61,365 bases of DNA from Pseudomonas sp. SJZ074 (GTDB lineage: Bacteria; Pseudomonadota; Gammaproteobacteria; Pseudomonadales; Pseudomonadaceae): positions 1 through 61,365 of the forward strand of contig NZ_VIUE01000034.1 of assembly GCF_007828215.1 (NCBI RefSeq), given 5' to 3'. Position 1 is the stretch's first letter, and each line of letters begins with the position of its first letter. This document shows, one piece after another, positions 25,289 through 37,629 of this stretch. The position numbers and the translations under genes were made by a program. The notes beneath the pieces are model-generated. The model was not told where the DNA came from, searched no databases, and saw only the letters and a program-made list of their open reading frames with translations.

Positions 25289-25377
25289 TGTGGGAGCGGG
25301 CTTGCTCGCGAAAGCGGTGTGTCAGTCAATATTTCAATAACAGACCGACCGTCTTCGTGAGCAAGCCCGCTCCCACA
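25289..25377. repeat. REP doublet (REPIN)
   Basis: Inverted REP arms (TGTGGGAGCGGGCTTGCTCG and GAGCAAGCCCGCTCCCACA) about 44 bases apart, directly after the acnA stop codon. With no other hairpin there, it may serve as the 3' end of the acnA message. Confidence 0.9.
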
Positions 25378-25389
25378 AGGGATTGAGCT

Positions 25390-28131
<2,742 letters not shown>

Positions 28132-28303
28132 TGAAATCACTCCTTTGAGTCCGCACGGCTACGGACTGACGGGACGGACAGAGCCTTTAACCTAGCCCTG
28201 TTTTGCGCGGATGACTAATCACTGGACTCTATGGGCAGGTTCGGGGTTCCGAAGTCCGCTATCATGCGCCGGTTTTCGTGACAGGCTTTGCTACGGAGTT
28301 TCA

Positions 28304-29377
28304 ATGAACACGCTTTTCATGCACTGCCGGCCCGGCTTCGAGGGCGAGGTCTGTTCCGAGATCGCCGAACATGCGGCCCGGCTCAACGTGGCCGGCTATG
28401 CCAAGGCCAAACCGGCCAGCGCCTGCGCCGAGTTCGTCTGCACCGAAGCGGACGGCGCCGAGCGGCTGATGCACGGCCAGCGTTTCGCCGGGCTGATTTT
28501 TCCGCGCCAATGGGCCCGCGGCACTTTCATTGACTTGCCGGAAAGCGACCGTATCAGCGTCATTCTGTCCCTGATGGCACAGTTTCCGCTCTGCGGCAGC
28601 CTGTGGCTGGAAGTGGTCGATACCAACGATGGCAAGGAATTGTCGAACTTCTGCAAGAAATTCGAAGGCCCGCTGCGCAAGGCGCTGACTGGCGCCGGCA
28701 AGCTGGTGGACGATCCGCACAAGCCGCGCCTGCTGCTGACGTTCAAAAGTGGCCGCGAAGTGTTCCTGGGGCTGGCGGAGGCGAACAACTCGGCGATGTG
28801 GCCAATGGGAATACCCCGCCTGAAATTCCCTCGGGAGGCCCCGAGCCGCTCGACCCTCAAGCTCGAAGAGGCCTGGCACCACTTCATTCCACGGGAGGAG
28901 TGGGACGAGCGCTTGCACAGTGACATGACCGGCGTCGACCTGGGGGCCGCGCCCGGCGGTTGGACCTGGCAACTGGTTAATCGCGGCATGCTGGTGACCG
29001 CCATCGACAACGGCCCGATGGCCGAAAGCCTGATGGAAACCGGTCTGGTGCAACACTTGATGGCGGATGGCTTTACCTTCAAGCCCAGGCAGCCGGTGGA
29101 CTGGATGGTCTGCGACATCGTCGAGAAGCCGGCGCGCAATGCGGCGATGCTGGAAGAGTGGATCGGCGAGGGCCATTGTCGCGAGGCCGTGGTCAACCTC
29201 AAACTGCCGATGAAGCAGCGCTATGCCGAAGTGAAGCGCTTGCTCGAACGCATTGCCGATGGCTTCAAGGCCCGGGGGATCAAGGTGGAGATCGGATGCA
29301 AGCAGTTGTACCACGACCGTGAAGAGGTGACGTGCCATTTGCGGCGGTTGGACAGTAAGAAGCCCAAATCCCGCTGA
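28304..29377 (+). CDS. rlmM: 23S rRNA C2498 2'-O-ribose methyltransferase RlmM
   Basis: Methylates C2498 of 23S rRNA using SAM. The 357-residue product has an N-terminal THUMP-like region and a Rossmann-type methyltransferase domain with the SAM loop DLGAAPGGWTWQL and catalytic-region residues in DWMVCDIVEKP and VVNLKLPMKQRY. The ATG at 28304 (MNTLFMHCRPGFEGE) is the family start and has GGAG upstream; a start at 28211 would extend into the acnA promoter region. It is divergent from acnA. Confidence 0.93.
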   Translation: MNTLFMHCRPGFEGEVCSEIAEHAARLNVAGYAKAKPASACAEFVCTEADGAERLMHGQRFAGLIFPRQWARGTFIDLPESDRISVILSLMAQFPLCGSLWLEVVDTNDGKELSNFCKKFEGPLRKALTGAGKLVDDPHKPRLLLTFKSGREVFLGLAEANNSAMWPMGIPRLKFPREAPSRSTLKLEEAWHHFIPREEWDERLHSDMTGVDLGAAPGGWTWQLVNRGMLVTAIDNGPMAESLMETGLVQHLMADGFTFKPRQPVDWMVCDIVEKPARNAAMLEEWIGEGHCREAVVNLKLPMKQRYAEVKRLLERIADGFKARGIKVEIGCKQLYHDREEVTCHLRRLDSKKPKSR

Positions 29378-29384
29378 TTGTGCC

Positions 29385-29474
29385 TGTGGGAGCGAGCCTG
29401 CTCGCGATAGCGATGTGTCATTCAACATCAATGCTGACGGGCCTTGCGCCTTCGCGAGCAGGCTCGCTCCCACA
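29385..29474. repeat. REP doublet (REPIN)
   Basis: Inverted REP arms of the GAGC variant (TGTGGGAGCGAGCCTGCTCG and GAGCAGGCTCGCTCCCACA), eight bases after the rlmM stop. It is the same arm variant as the doublet in the ccoGHIS cluster. Confidence 0.88.
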
Positions 29475-29550
29475 TGGAATGTGGCGTTAAGTCGAGGGTG
29501 ACCACCCGGCGACATTGCGCGACAATGCCGGCCAGTTTCAGGAGTAGAAC

Positions 29551-29802
29551 ATGAGTGAAATGAACGATACGCCGGTCGACGGCACGCTGGATGCCTCCGG
29601 CCTCAATTGCCCTGAGCCGGTGATGATGCTGCACCAGCACATCCGCGACCTGGTACCGGGCGGGCTGTTGAAGGTGATTGCCACCGACCCCTCGACCCGT
29701 CGCGACATTCCCAAGTTCTGTGTGTTTCTCGACCACGAACTGGTGGCCCAGGACGAGGTGGACGGTACGTACCGCTACTGGATCCGCAAGAAGCTCGCTT
29801 AA
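29551..29802 (+). CDS. tusA: sulfurtransferase TusA
   Basis: An 83-residue sulfur carrier that relays persulfide sulfur for tRNA 2-thiolation and other pathways. The active Cys is C20 in the LNCPEPVM motif. The ATG has a CAGGAG ribosome binding site. Its stop codon overlaps that of the convergent MATE gene (shared TTAA at 29799-29802). Confidence 0.94.
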   Translation: MSEMNDTPVDGTLDASGLNCPEPVMMLHQHIRDLVPGGLLKVIATDPSTRRDIPKFCVFLDHELVAQDEVDGTYRYWIRKKLA

Positions 29803-31202
29803 CCCTTCGAGCGATTGATGCGGATCGGCTTGCGCGCGCTGCGGGTCAGGCGGATCGACAGCATCAGCGCCGCGCAGCTCAGGCCCACGATCAGGCCCTG
29901 CCACAGTCCGCTCGGGCCGTTGGCCGCGCCGAACCAATCGGTCAGTCCCAAGGCGTAACCCACCGGCAAACCGATCCCCCAGTAGGCGAACAGGGTCAGG
30001 ATCATTGTCACCCGGGTGTCCTGGTAGCCGCGCAAGGCGCCCGCCGCGGTGACCTGGATCGCATCGGAAAACTGGAACAGTGCCGCGTATACGATCAACA
30101 TCGAGGCGACGTCGATCACCACCGGGTCGGCGGTGTAGATCGCGGCGATGGGCCCGCGCAGCGCCAGCATCAGGCTCGCCGACAGGCAGGCATATGCCAG
30201 GGCCGCGCCCATACCCACGCCAGCGGCGAAGCGCGCCTCGCGAGGCTGGCCACGTCCCAGTGTCTGGCCGACCCGCACCGTTACGGCCATGGCCAGGGAG
30301 TAAGGAATCATGAACACCAGGGAACTGAAGTTCAGCGCGATCTGATGCCCGGCCACGACCGTGGCGCCGAGGCTGCCGATCAGCAGTGCAATCACCGCAA
30401 AAATACTCGACTCGGCAAATACCGCGATGCCTATCGGCAGGCCGATGCCCAGCAGGCGTTGGAGGACTGCCCACTGCGGCCAATCGAAGCGGCTGAACAA
30501 TTGACTCGACCGATAGGCCGGCGCCCAGCGCGTCCAGCCGGCCATGCCCAGGGCCATGACCCACATTACGATAGCGGTGGCCCAGCCACAACCGACGCCG
30601 CCCATGGCCGGCACGCCCAGGTGCCCGTAGATGAAGATGTAATTGAGCGGAACGTTCAGCGCCAACCCGCACAACCCCAGAACCATGGCCGGTCGCGTAC
30701 GGCCCAGGCCGTCGCTGAAGCAGCGCAGTACGTGGTACAGCGCCACGGCCGGCAGGCCGGTGCCAATCCCTCGCAGGTATTCCATGCAGGGGCCGATCAG
30801 CTCCGGGTCCACCTTCATGATGTGCAGAATCGGCTCGGCACTGAACAGCGCCAGTGTCGCGATCAACCCGACCGCCAGCGCCAGCCATAGGGCCTGGCGC
30901 ACCAACGGGCCGATCTCATCGAAGGTTCCAGCGCCGAAGCGCTGGGCGACTTTCGGCGTAGTCGCCAGCAGCGTGCCAGTCATCAACAGAAACACCGGCA
31001 CCCAGATCGAGTTGCCCAACGCTACCGCCGCCAGATCCCGGGGGCCGACGCGACCGGCCATCACCGCATCGACGAAGCCCATGGCGGTGGTCGCCAGTTG
31101 CGCCACCATGATCGGCAGTGCCAGGGCCAGCAGCGTCTTGACCTCCAGGCGTACCCGGGCCGGGCGAGAGAGAAGGGCAGGGTTGTCGATTACGGGATTC
31201 AC
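29799..31202 (-). CDS. NorM-type MATE multidrug efflux transporter
   Basis: A 467-residue inner-membrane cation/drug antiporter with about twelve helices in two repeats. Typical MATE features include ALPIMVAQLATTAMGFVDAVMAG at helix 1 and an acidic residue in that helix. The predicted start is a GTG at 31202 (GTG AAT CCC GTA), with no strong ribosome binding site; the next ATG would delete helix 1. It may be the PmpM/NorM orthologue of Pseudomonas, but paralogues exist, so no symbol is given. Confidence 0.9.
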   Translation of the reverse strand: MNPVIDNPALLSRPARVRLEVKTLLALALPIMVAQLATTAMGFVDAVMAGRVGPRDLAAVALGNSIWVPVFLLMTGTLLATTPKVAQRFGAGTFDEIGPLVRQALWLALAVGLIATLALFSAEPILHIMKVDPELIGPCMEYLRGIGTGLPAVALYHVLRCFSDGLGRTRPAMVLGLCGLALNVPLNYIFIYGHLGVPAMGGVGCGWATAIVMWVMALGMAGWTRWAPAYRSSQLFSRFDWPQWAVLQRLLGIGLPIGIAVFAESSIFAVIALLIGSLGATVVAGHQIALNFSSLVFMIPYSLAMAVTVRVGQTLGRGQPREARFAAGVGMGAALAYACLSASLMLALRGPIAAIYTADPVVIDVASMLIVYAALFQFSDAIQVTAAGALRGYQDTRVTMILTLFAYWGIGLPVGYALGLTDWFGAANGPSGLWQGLIVGLSCAALMLSIRLTRSARKPIRINRSKG

Positions 31203-31315
31203 AGGCGAAGCGTCCGAAAAATTAGCGCAAGGCGGCGGATTCTACGCGTTGACGCAGTGGTCAGGAAAAAAGCTGTGTTGGGGATTTGTAAACGCGTGCT
31301 CAACTTGTGAATGTT

Positions 31316-31413
31316 GTTGTGGCGAGGGGATTTATCCCCGCTCGACTGCGTAGCAGTCGCGAAAATCATGGGGGCGCTGCGCACCCGGCGGGGGTAAACC
31401 CCCTCGCCACAAC
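31316..31413. repeat. GTGGCGAGGGG-type inverted repeat (second family)
   Basis: Long imperfect inverted repeat: GTTGTGGCGAGGGGATTTAT on the left and the complementary GTAAACCCCCTCGCCACAAC on the right, with smaller hairpins inside. It is a different family from the REP doublets. A sister copy lies on the other side of pdxB. Confidence 0.85.
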
Positions 31414-31485
31414 ATCATGCTTCACCACTAATGCGCAGACACACCGGAACGCCTACACTGCCCACCCCGCCAAAGGAGCTTTGCC

Positions 31486-32628
31486 ATGCTGATCGTCGCC
31501 GACGAAAACATTCCCCTGCTCGATGCCTTTTTCAAGGACTTCGGTGAGATCCGCCGGGTACCGGGGCGCGGCATCGACCGGGACATGGTCGCGCAGGCCG
31601 ATGTGTTGCTGGTGCGCTCCGTCAGCCGGGTCAATCGTGCCTTGCTGGAAGGCAGCAACGTGCGTTTCGTCGGCACTTGCACCATCGGCACCGATCACCT
31701 GGACCTGGATTACTTCGCCGAGGCCGGCATCCGCTGGGCCAGTGCGCCGGGCTGCAATGCCCGTGGCGTGGTGGATTACGTGCTGGGCAGCCTGATGGCC
31801 CTGGCTGAAATCGAGGGCGCGGAGCTGCCGCAACGCACCTTCGGCGTGGTCGGCGCGGGCCAGGTGGGCGGGCGTTTGATCGCAGTGTTCAAGGGCCTGG
31901 GCTGGGACGTGAAGGTCTGCGATCCACCCCGTCGGGCGATCGAGGGTGGTGATTATGTAAGCCTGGAACAGATCATCGAGCAGTGCGACGTGATCAGCCT
32001 GCACACCCCCCTGACGCGCGACGGCGAGCATCCAACCTGGCATCTCTTCGACGAGCAGCGTCTGAGCAGTCTCAAGCCTGGTACCTGGCTGATCAATGCG
32101 GCCCGCGGACCGGTGGTCGATAACATCGCGTTGCGCAATGTGTTGCTGGAGCGCGAAGACCTGCAAGCGGTGCTGGATGTCTGGGAGCAGGAGCCTACGG
32201 TGGACGTGGACCTGGCCGACCTGTGCGTGATCGCCACGCCGCACATTGCCGGCTACAGCCTCGATGGTCGCCAACGCGGCACGGCGCAGATCTATGAAGC
32301 CTTGTGCGCGTTCCTGCAGGTACCGGTTGCAGTCAGCCTCGGCGATCTGCTGCCTCGTCCCTGGTTGGGCGGCATCACCCTGGACGCTGCCACCGATCCC
32401 GCCTGGGCGCTGGCCGCGCTGTGCCGTGGCGTATACGACCCGCGTCGTGACGATGCGGACTTTCGCCGTAGCCTGGTGGGGACGGTCAGCGAGCAGCGCA
32501 GTGCCTTCGATGCCCTGCGCAAACATTACCCGCCGCGCCGGGAGATCGACAGCCTGAAGGTGCGCATTGAAGGGCAGTCACCGGCGTTGCAGCAGATCGT
32601 GACCGCGCTGGGTGCAGAGGTTGTATAG
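31486..32628 (+). CDS. pdxB: erythronate-4-phosphate dehydrogenase
   Basis: Cytosolic NAD enzyme of the DXP-dependent pyridoxal 5'-phosphate pathway, oxidising 4-phosphoerythronate. The 380-residue product has the D-2-hydroxyacid dehydrogenase fold: nucleotide loop GVVGAGQVGG, catalytic Arg in NAARGPVVD, Glu in DVWEQEP and His in TPHIAGYS, plus the PdxB-specific C-terminal dimerisation domain. An AAAGGAG ribosome binding site precedes the ATG. It is flanked on both sides by copies of the same inverted repeat. Confidence 0.95.
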   Translation: MLIVADENIPLLDAFFKDFGEIRRVPGRGIDRDMVAQADVLLVRSVSRVNRALLEGSNVRFVGTCTIGTDHLDLDYFAEAGIRWASAPGCNARGVVDYVLGSLMALAEIEGAELPQRTFGVVGAGQVGGRLIAVFKGLGWDVKVCDPPRRAIEGGDYVSLEQIIEQCDVISLHTPLTRDGEHPTWHLFDEQRLSSLKPGTWLINAARGPVVDNIALRNVLLEREDLQAVLDVWEQEPTVDVDLADLCVIATPHIAGYSLDGRQRGTAQIYEALCAFLQVPVAVSLGDLLPRPWLGGITLDAATDPAWALAALCRGVYDPRRDDADFRRSLVGTVSEQRSAFDALRKHYPPRREIDSLKVRIEGQSPALQQIVTALGAEVV

Positions 32629-32640
32629 CCCCGTTTTTTT

Positions 32641-32760
32641 GTGGCGAGGGGACTCATCCCCGCTGGGGCGCGTAGCGGCCCTTTGAACAGACGCTGGCGG
32701 TGGAAGACTTTACATGCAGGGGCTGCTATGCAGCCCAGCGGGGATAAATCCCCTCGCCAC
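32641..32760. repeat. GTGGCGAGGGG-type inverted repeat (second copy)
   Basis: Inverted repeat with arms GTGGCGAGGGGACTCATCCC and GGGGATAAATCCCCTCGCCAC about 75 bases apart. It begins 13 bases after the pdxB stop, preceded by a T-run. The arms match the repeat upstream of pdxB at 31316-31413. Confidence 0.85.
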
Positions 32761-32812
32761 GGGCGCGCGGTGGGCCTGGGATGACGGGTAAGTTGCCTAT
32801 CCAGACAGGCAC

Positions 32813-32838
32813 AAAAAACCCGACATCAAGGTCGGGTT
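32813..32838 (-). terminator. intrinsic terminator of the PA1571-like gene
   Basis: On the minus strand AACCCGAC-CTTGAT-GTCGGGTT (32838-32817) is followed by further Us to 32813. It lies 20 bases after the stop of the small gene. Confidence 0.9.
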
Positions 32839-32857
32839 CAATCGAAGACGGGCTGTA

Positions 32858-33037
32858 TCACTTTTGTTCGGCAGGCTTGACCAGTCGTTGTTCCAGTTCG
32901 CTGCAGGCTTTCTGGATCATCTCTTCGGTGATCGGTACTTCGCGCCCTTGGGCGTCGATGAACGAGCAGCCCAGGGACTGGTCCGGTTGCGTGCGGATCA
33001 CTTGAATCTTGTCGTCGCTGCTGTGTTGCAAGGACAT
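32858..33037 (-). CDS. small conserved PA1571-family protein
   Basis: A 59-residue protein of unknown function (MSLQHSSDDKIQVIRTQPDQ...), soluble, with a central CSFIDAQGREVPITEEMIQKA segment and an acidic/charged C terminus. It resembles the small conserved Pseudomonas protein PA1571. The ATG at 33037 follows GAGGAGACAG. It has its own terminator, so it is probably a monocistronic gene. Confidence 0.78.
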   Translation of the reverse strand: MSLQHSSDDKIQVIRTQPDQSLGCSFIDAQGREVPITEEMIQKACSELEQRLVKPAEQK

Positions 33038-33073
33038 GGCCTGTCTCCTCATCAGGTTTTAATGTCTACCGTA

Positions 33074-33123
33074 CTGTCGTCAGGTGACTGAGAAATGACA
33101 CTCCTTGTCGGTCATGACGACAG
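33074..33123. other. perfect 9-base inverted repeat between the PA1571-like and ABC genes
   Basis: CTGTCGTCA (33074-33082) and TGACGACAG (33115-33123) are exact complements 32 bases apart. The pair lies in the divergent gap and could be an operator pair or a hairpin. No known regulator site was recognised. Confidence 0.4.
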
Positions 33124-33295
33124 CTCTACTCAAACAGAAATACTTGTACGTTTCCAGTCAGACTTTAGACCGATACTCTCTAGTCCGTAGTCGTTGCGGT
33201 CATATTTAACCTGACTCATTCTGATTCAAAGAGGTTGCGCCGCGCTTCGGTACTGTCGCCCCGTCCTTTTCCTGTTGCACTATCGGATGTTACTG

Positions 33296-35065
<1,770 letters not shown>

Positions 35066-35306
35066 GTGCTGTGCTGTAGTTGCTGAGCGCGGTGCTTGAG
35101 AAGGGGGTAATGAGCCGTGACCGATCTGGTAACCGACCCAGTAGCCAGACTGTTTCAAATATTGAGCAGCGACGCTTCACTGAAGATCAGTGAGCCGATC
35201 CAACCAGAGTCACCCAGCAGTCCGACGCAATGGTATCGTTTTACTTTGCTAGGCAAGCGGCCTTGGCACTGCTTGGCTGAGGCTTGTCGGTGCATACACA
35301 TCCAAT
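35066..35306. other. gap between the ABC exporter and slt (left part)
   Basis: The full gap is about 420 bases. This left part holds no supported gene or terminator. Small frames at 35117 and 35155 have no family resemblance and run into the REP arms. Confidence 0.5.
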
Positions 35307-35390
35307 GTGTGGCTTGCTCGCGAACGCGGTGGGTCAGACCGGGTAATGTTGGATGTGCTGCCGTCTTCGCGAGCAAGCCCGCTCCCACAG
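35307..35390. repeat. REP doublet with a truncated left arm
   Basis: The left arm TGTGGCTTGCTCGCGAACGC lacks the GAGCGG part of the full arm, while the right arm (CTTCGCGAGCAAGCCCGCTC) is intact. The deletion would spoil the long hairpin, so this copy is probably decaying. Confidence 0.8.
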
Positions 35391-35405
35391 GATCAAGTCA
35401 CCGAC

Positions 35406-35434
35406 AAAAATGCCCGCATCTTTCGATACGGGCA
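35406..35434 (-). terminator. intrinsic terminator of slt
   Basis: On the minus strand the stem TGCCCG-TATC ... GATG-CGGGCA (35434-35411) with a mismatch in the upper part is followed by five Us (35410-35406). It lies about 50 bases after the slt stop. Confidence 0.8.
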
Positions 35435-35486
35435 ATTTCTCAGGTACAGCTTGCCGCTTGAAGCTCAATACTCGTCGCTGCTGCAC

Positions 35487-37415
35487 TCACTGATCATCAA
35501 AATACCGCTCATGCCAGTCCACCAGCGGTTGCGGCGAGTTGAGTTTCTGGCCGTAGATCACCGAGTACGACAAGACGTTCTGTACGTATTGGCGGGTTTC
35601 GTCGAAGGGGATGCTTTCAACCCAGACGTCGAAGCTCAGGTGGTCGGCGCCGCGCAGCCACTGGCGTACGCGGCCGGGGCCGGCGTTGTAGGCGGCCGAG
35701 GCCAGGACGCGGTTGCCGTTGAACTGGCTGTGGACCTGGCTCAGGTACGCTGCGCCGAGCTCGATGTTCTTGTCCGGATCCAGCACTTGTTGGGGCGAAG
35801 CCAGGGGAATGCTGAACTTGCGCGCGGTTTCCTTGGCGGTACCGGGCATCAATTGCATCAGGCCGGCGGCACCCACGCCGGAGCGGGCGTCATCCATGAA
35901 GGCGCTCTCCTGGCGGGTGATCGCGAACACCCAGCTCGAATGCAGGCCACGGACCTTGGCTTGGCGCACCAGGGTATCGCGATGCGCCATCGGGAAACGG
36001 ATGTCCAGGTCATCCCAGTACTTGGCCTGGCTGATGGTGCGGATGGCCGGGAAATACCACTTCAGGTCGTAGGCCAGCTTCGCCTGGGCGACCATTTCGT
36101 CGCGGTTGAAGTGCCGGCTGACGTGATACCACTCGCGGCGACCGTCGACGATCTGCCCGCGGGCATGGAACTCCAGGGCCCGGCGAATGCCCGGTGTGTT
36201 ACGCACTTTATTGATCAGTGCCTGACTCAGCACCAGGGGCTTGTTGGCGAGCGAGTAGGGCGATTGTGAGCGGTCGGCGGCCAGGAAGCCATAGAAATCC
36301 CGCTCGCGGGCCAGGTGCTTGTAGAGCGTCAAGGCCTCGGGGTTCTGCGGTTGAGCCAGCTCCAGGCTGCGGGCCTGCCAGTAGCGCCAGCGGTTGGTGG
36401 TGGCCAGCGACTCGGGCAGGCGACGGGTCAGCTGATAGGCGTCGTCCCAGCGACCCAGGCGCAGCAGCAGGCGCAGGCGCCATTCCGAAACGGTGTCGTC
36501 CCGCAATTCCGGGTCATATTGGGTCATCACGTCGAGGGCGCGACTGTCGAAGCGCTTGGCCAGGGTCAGGCCGATCTCCCGGGCGATGGCGACTTTTTCG
36601 TCGCGGGAAAAATGCATGGTGCTGGCGTAGCCGTCCAGCAATGCCATGGCTTTGTCCGGATCCTGGCGGGCAAGGCGACGCAGGCCGAGGCTGACGATAT
36701 CCGACATCGGCTCATCGGCCGGGACGAAGCGCGAGGGCTGGTTGAGCAGTTCGGGTTTTTGCGCCACGTCCACCAGCAACTTGCCGCGAGGGGCGAGGGT
36801 GACCAGGCCGCTGACCAGGCTGTTGGCCAGTGGATAGTTGCGAGCCTGGGCCGCCAGTTTGGCGCGCTCCCAGCGTTTGTGCTCGGTCAACTGGCCTTGG
36901 GAGGCCCACAGACCGAACAGCGCGTCGCAGGCCTCTGGTTGGGATTTACCGGTGAGCCAGAGTTTTTCGGTGTTGGCGTAGCCCTCGGCCTTGAGGCCAT
37001 GGCTGAGCTGATACTGGGCGTTGAGGCAGTCCAGCTCGGTGAAGTTGAGCTTGGGGTCGTAGTATTTGACGAAGGTCGCCCAGTCGCCGCGCTCGGCCAG
37101 CCAGCGCAACCAGCGCAGCTTCATCCAGTTGGCCTGGGGCAGGTCACCGTGTTCAGCGAGGAATTTCTCGATTTCGGCGTTGCTCGCGCTCTTGAGGCGA
37201 GCGGTCAGTTCGTCGTAGGCCAGGTACGGTTCCAGCGGATAATCGCGCAGGGCCTGGCTATAGCGGAAATAAGGACCGGAATCACCTTTGGCCAAGGCTC
37301 GCTTGGCTTCATCGTAATACTGGCGCTGGGTGGAGATATCCACCGCTTGAGCGGTTTGAACGGCAGTGGCACACACGAAAAAACAAGACAAAACAGTAAT
37401 AAGGCGACTGCGCAT
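35487..37415 (-). CDS. slt: soluble lytic murein transglycosylase
   Basis: Periplasmic enzyme that cleaves peptidoglycan strands to 1,6-anhydro products. The 642-residue precursor has a signal peptide (about 1-24, ending TAQA), an alpha-helical superhelical U-shaped region and a C-terminal lysozyme-like domain. The catalytic Glu is in ITRQESAF, and the GLMQLMPGTA and AYNAGPGRVRQWL motifs follow. The ATG at 37415 is the only start that gives a signal peptide; a much longer frame to 37778 runs into the uup promoter and is rejected. Confidence 0.93.
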   Translation of the reverse strand: MRSRLITVLSCFFVCATAVQTAQAVDISTQRQYYDEAKRALAKGDSGPYFRYSQALRDYPLEPYLAYDELTARLKSASNAEIEKFLAEHGDLPQANWMKLRWLRWLAERGDWATFVKYYDPKLNFTELDCLNAQYQLSHGLKAEGYANTEKLWLTGKSQPEACDALFGLWASQGQLTEHKRWERAKLAAQARNYPLANSLVSGLVTLAPRGKLLVDVAQKPELLNQPSRFVPADEPMSDIVSLGLRRLARQDPDKAMALLDGYASTMHFSRDEKVAIAREIGLTLAKRFDSRALDVMTQYDPELRDDTVSEWRLRLLLRLGRWDDAYQLTRRLPESLATTNRWRYWQARSLELAQPQNPEALTLYKHLARERDFYGFLAADRSQSPYSLANKPLVLSQALINKVRNTPGIRRALEFHARGQIVDGRREWYHVSRHFNRDEMVAQAKLAYDLKWYFPAIRTISQAKYWDDLDIRFPMAHRDTLVRQAKVRGLHSSWVFAITRQESAFMDDARSGVGAAGLMQLMPGTAKETARKFSIPLASPQQVLDPDKNIELGAAYLSQVHSQFNGNRVLASAAYNAGPGRVRQWLRGADHLSFDVWVESIPFDETRQYVQNVLSYSVIYGQKLNSPQPLVDWHERYFDDQ

Positions 37416-37629
37416 GAGACATCCGGGCAGAAAAAAACATGAAAAGCCCAAGGGGTAACCCAGGGTAACTGCCTGTAGCTTAGCCTTTTGCCAGCAACCG
37501 GCGAAAGCTTTGCGGGGGCGTCGGCGCAAGTTCGCAACATTTATTATGCAGAGTGCTTCAACGAAGAAAATGGCGGACCCCTGAAGTCTCATCTCAGGTA
37601 GAATGCGCGCCCGGTTTTTGGAGAAGCTC

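Noticed and set aside
25236..25340. 34-codon plus-strand frame MKTATDQAID before acnA
   Set aside because: Runs straight into a REP arm; the end of the peptide is repeat-encoded, so it is not a gene.
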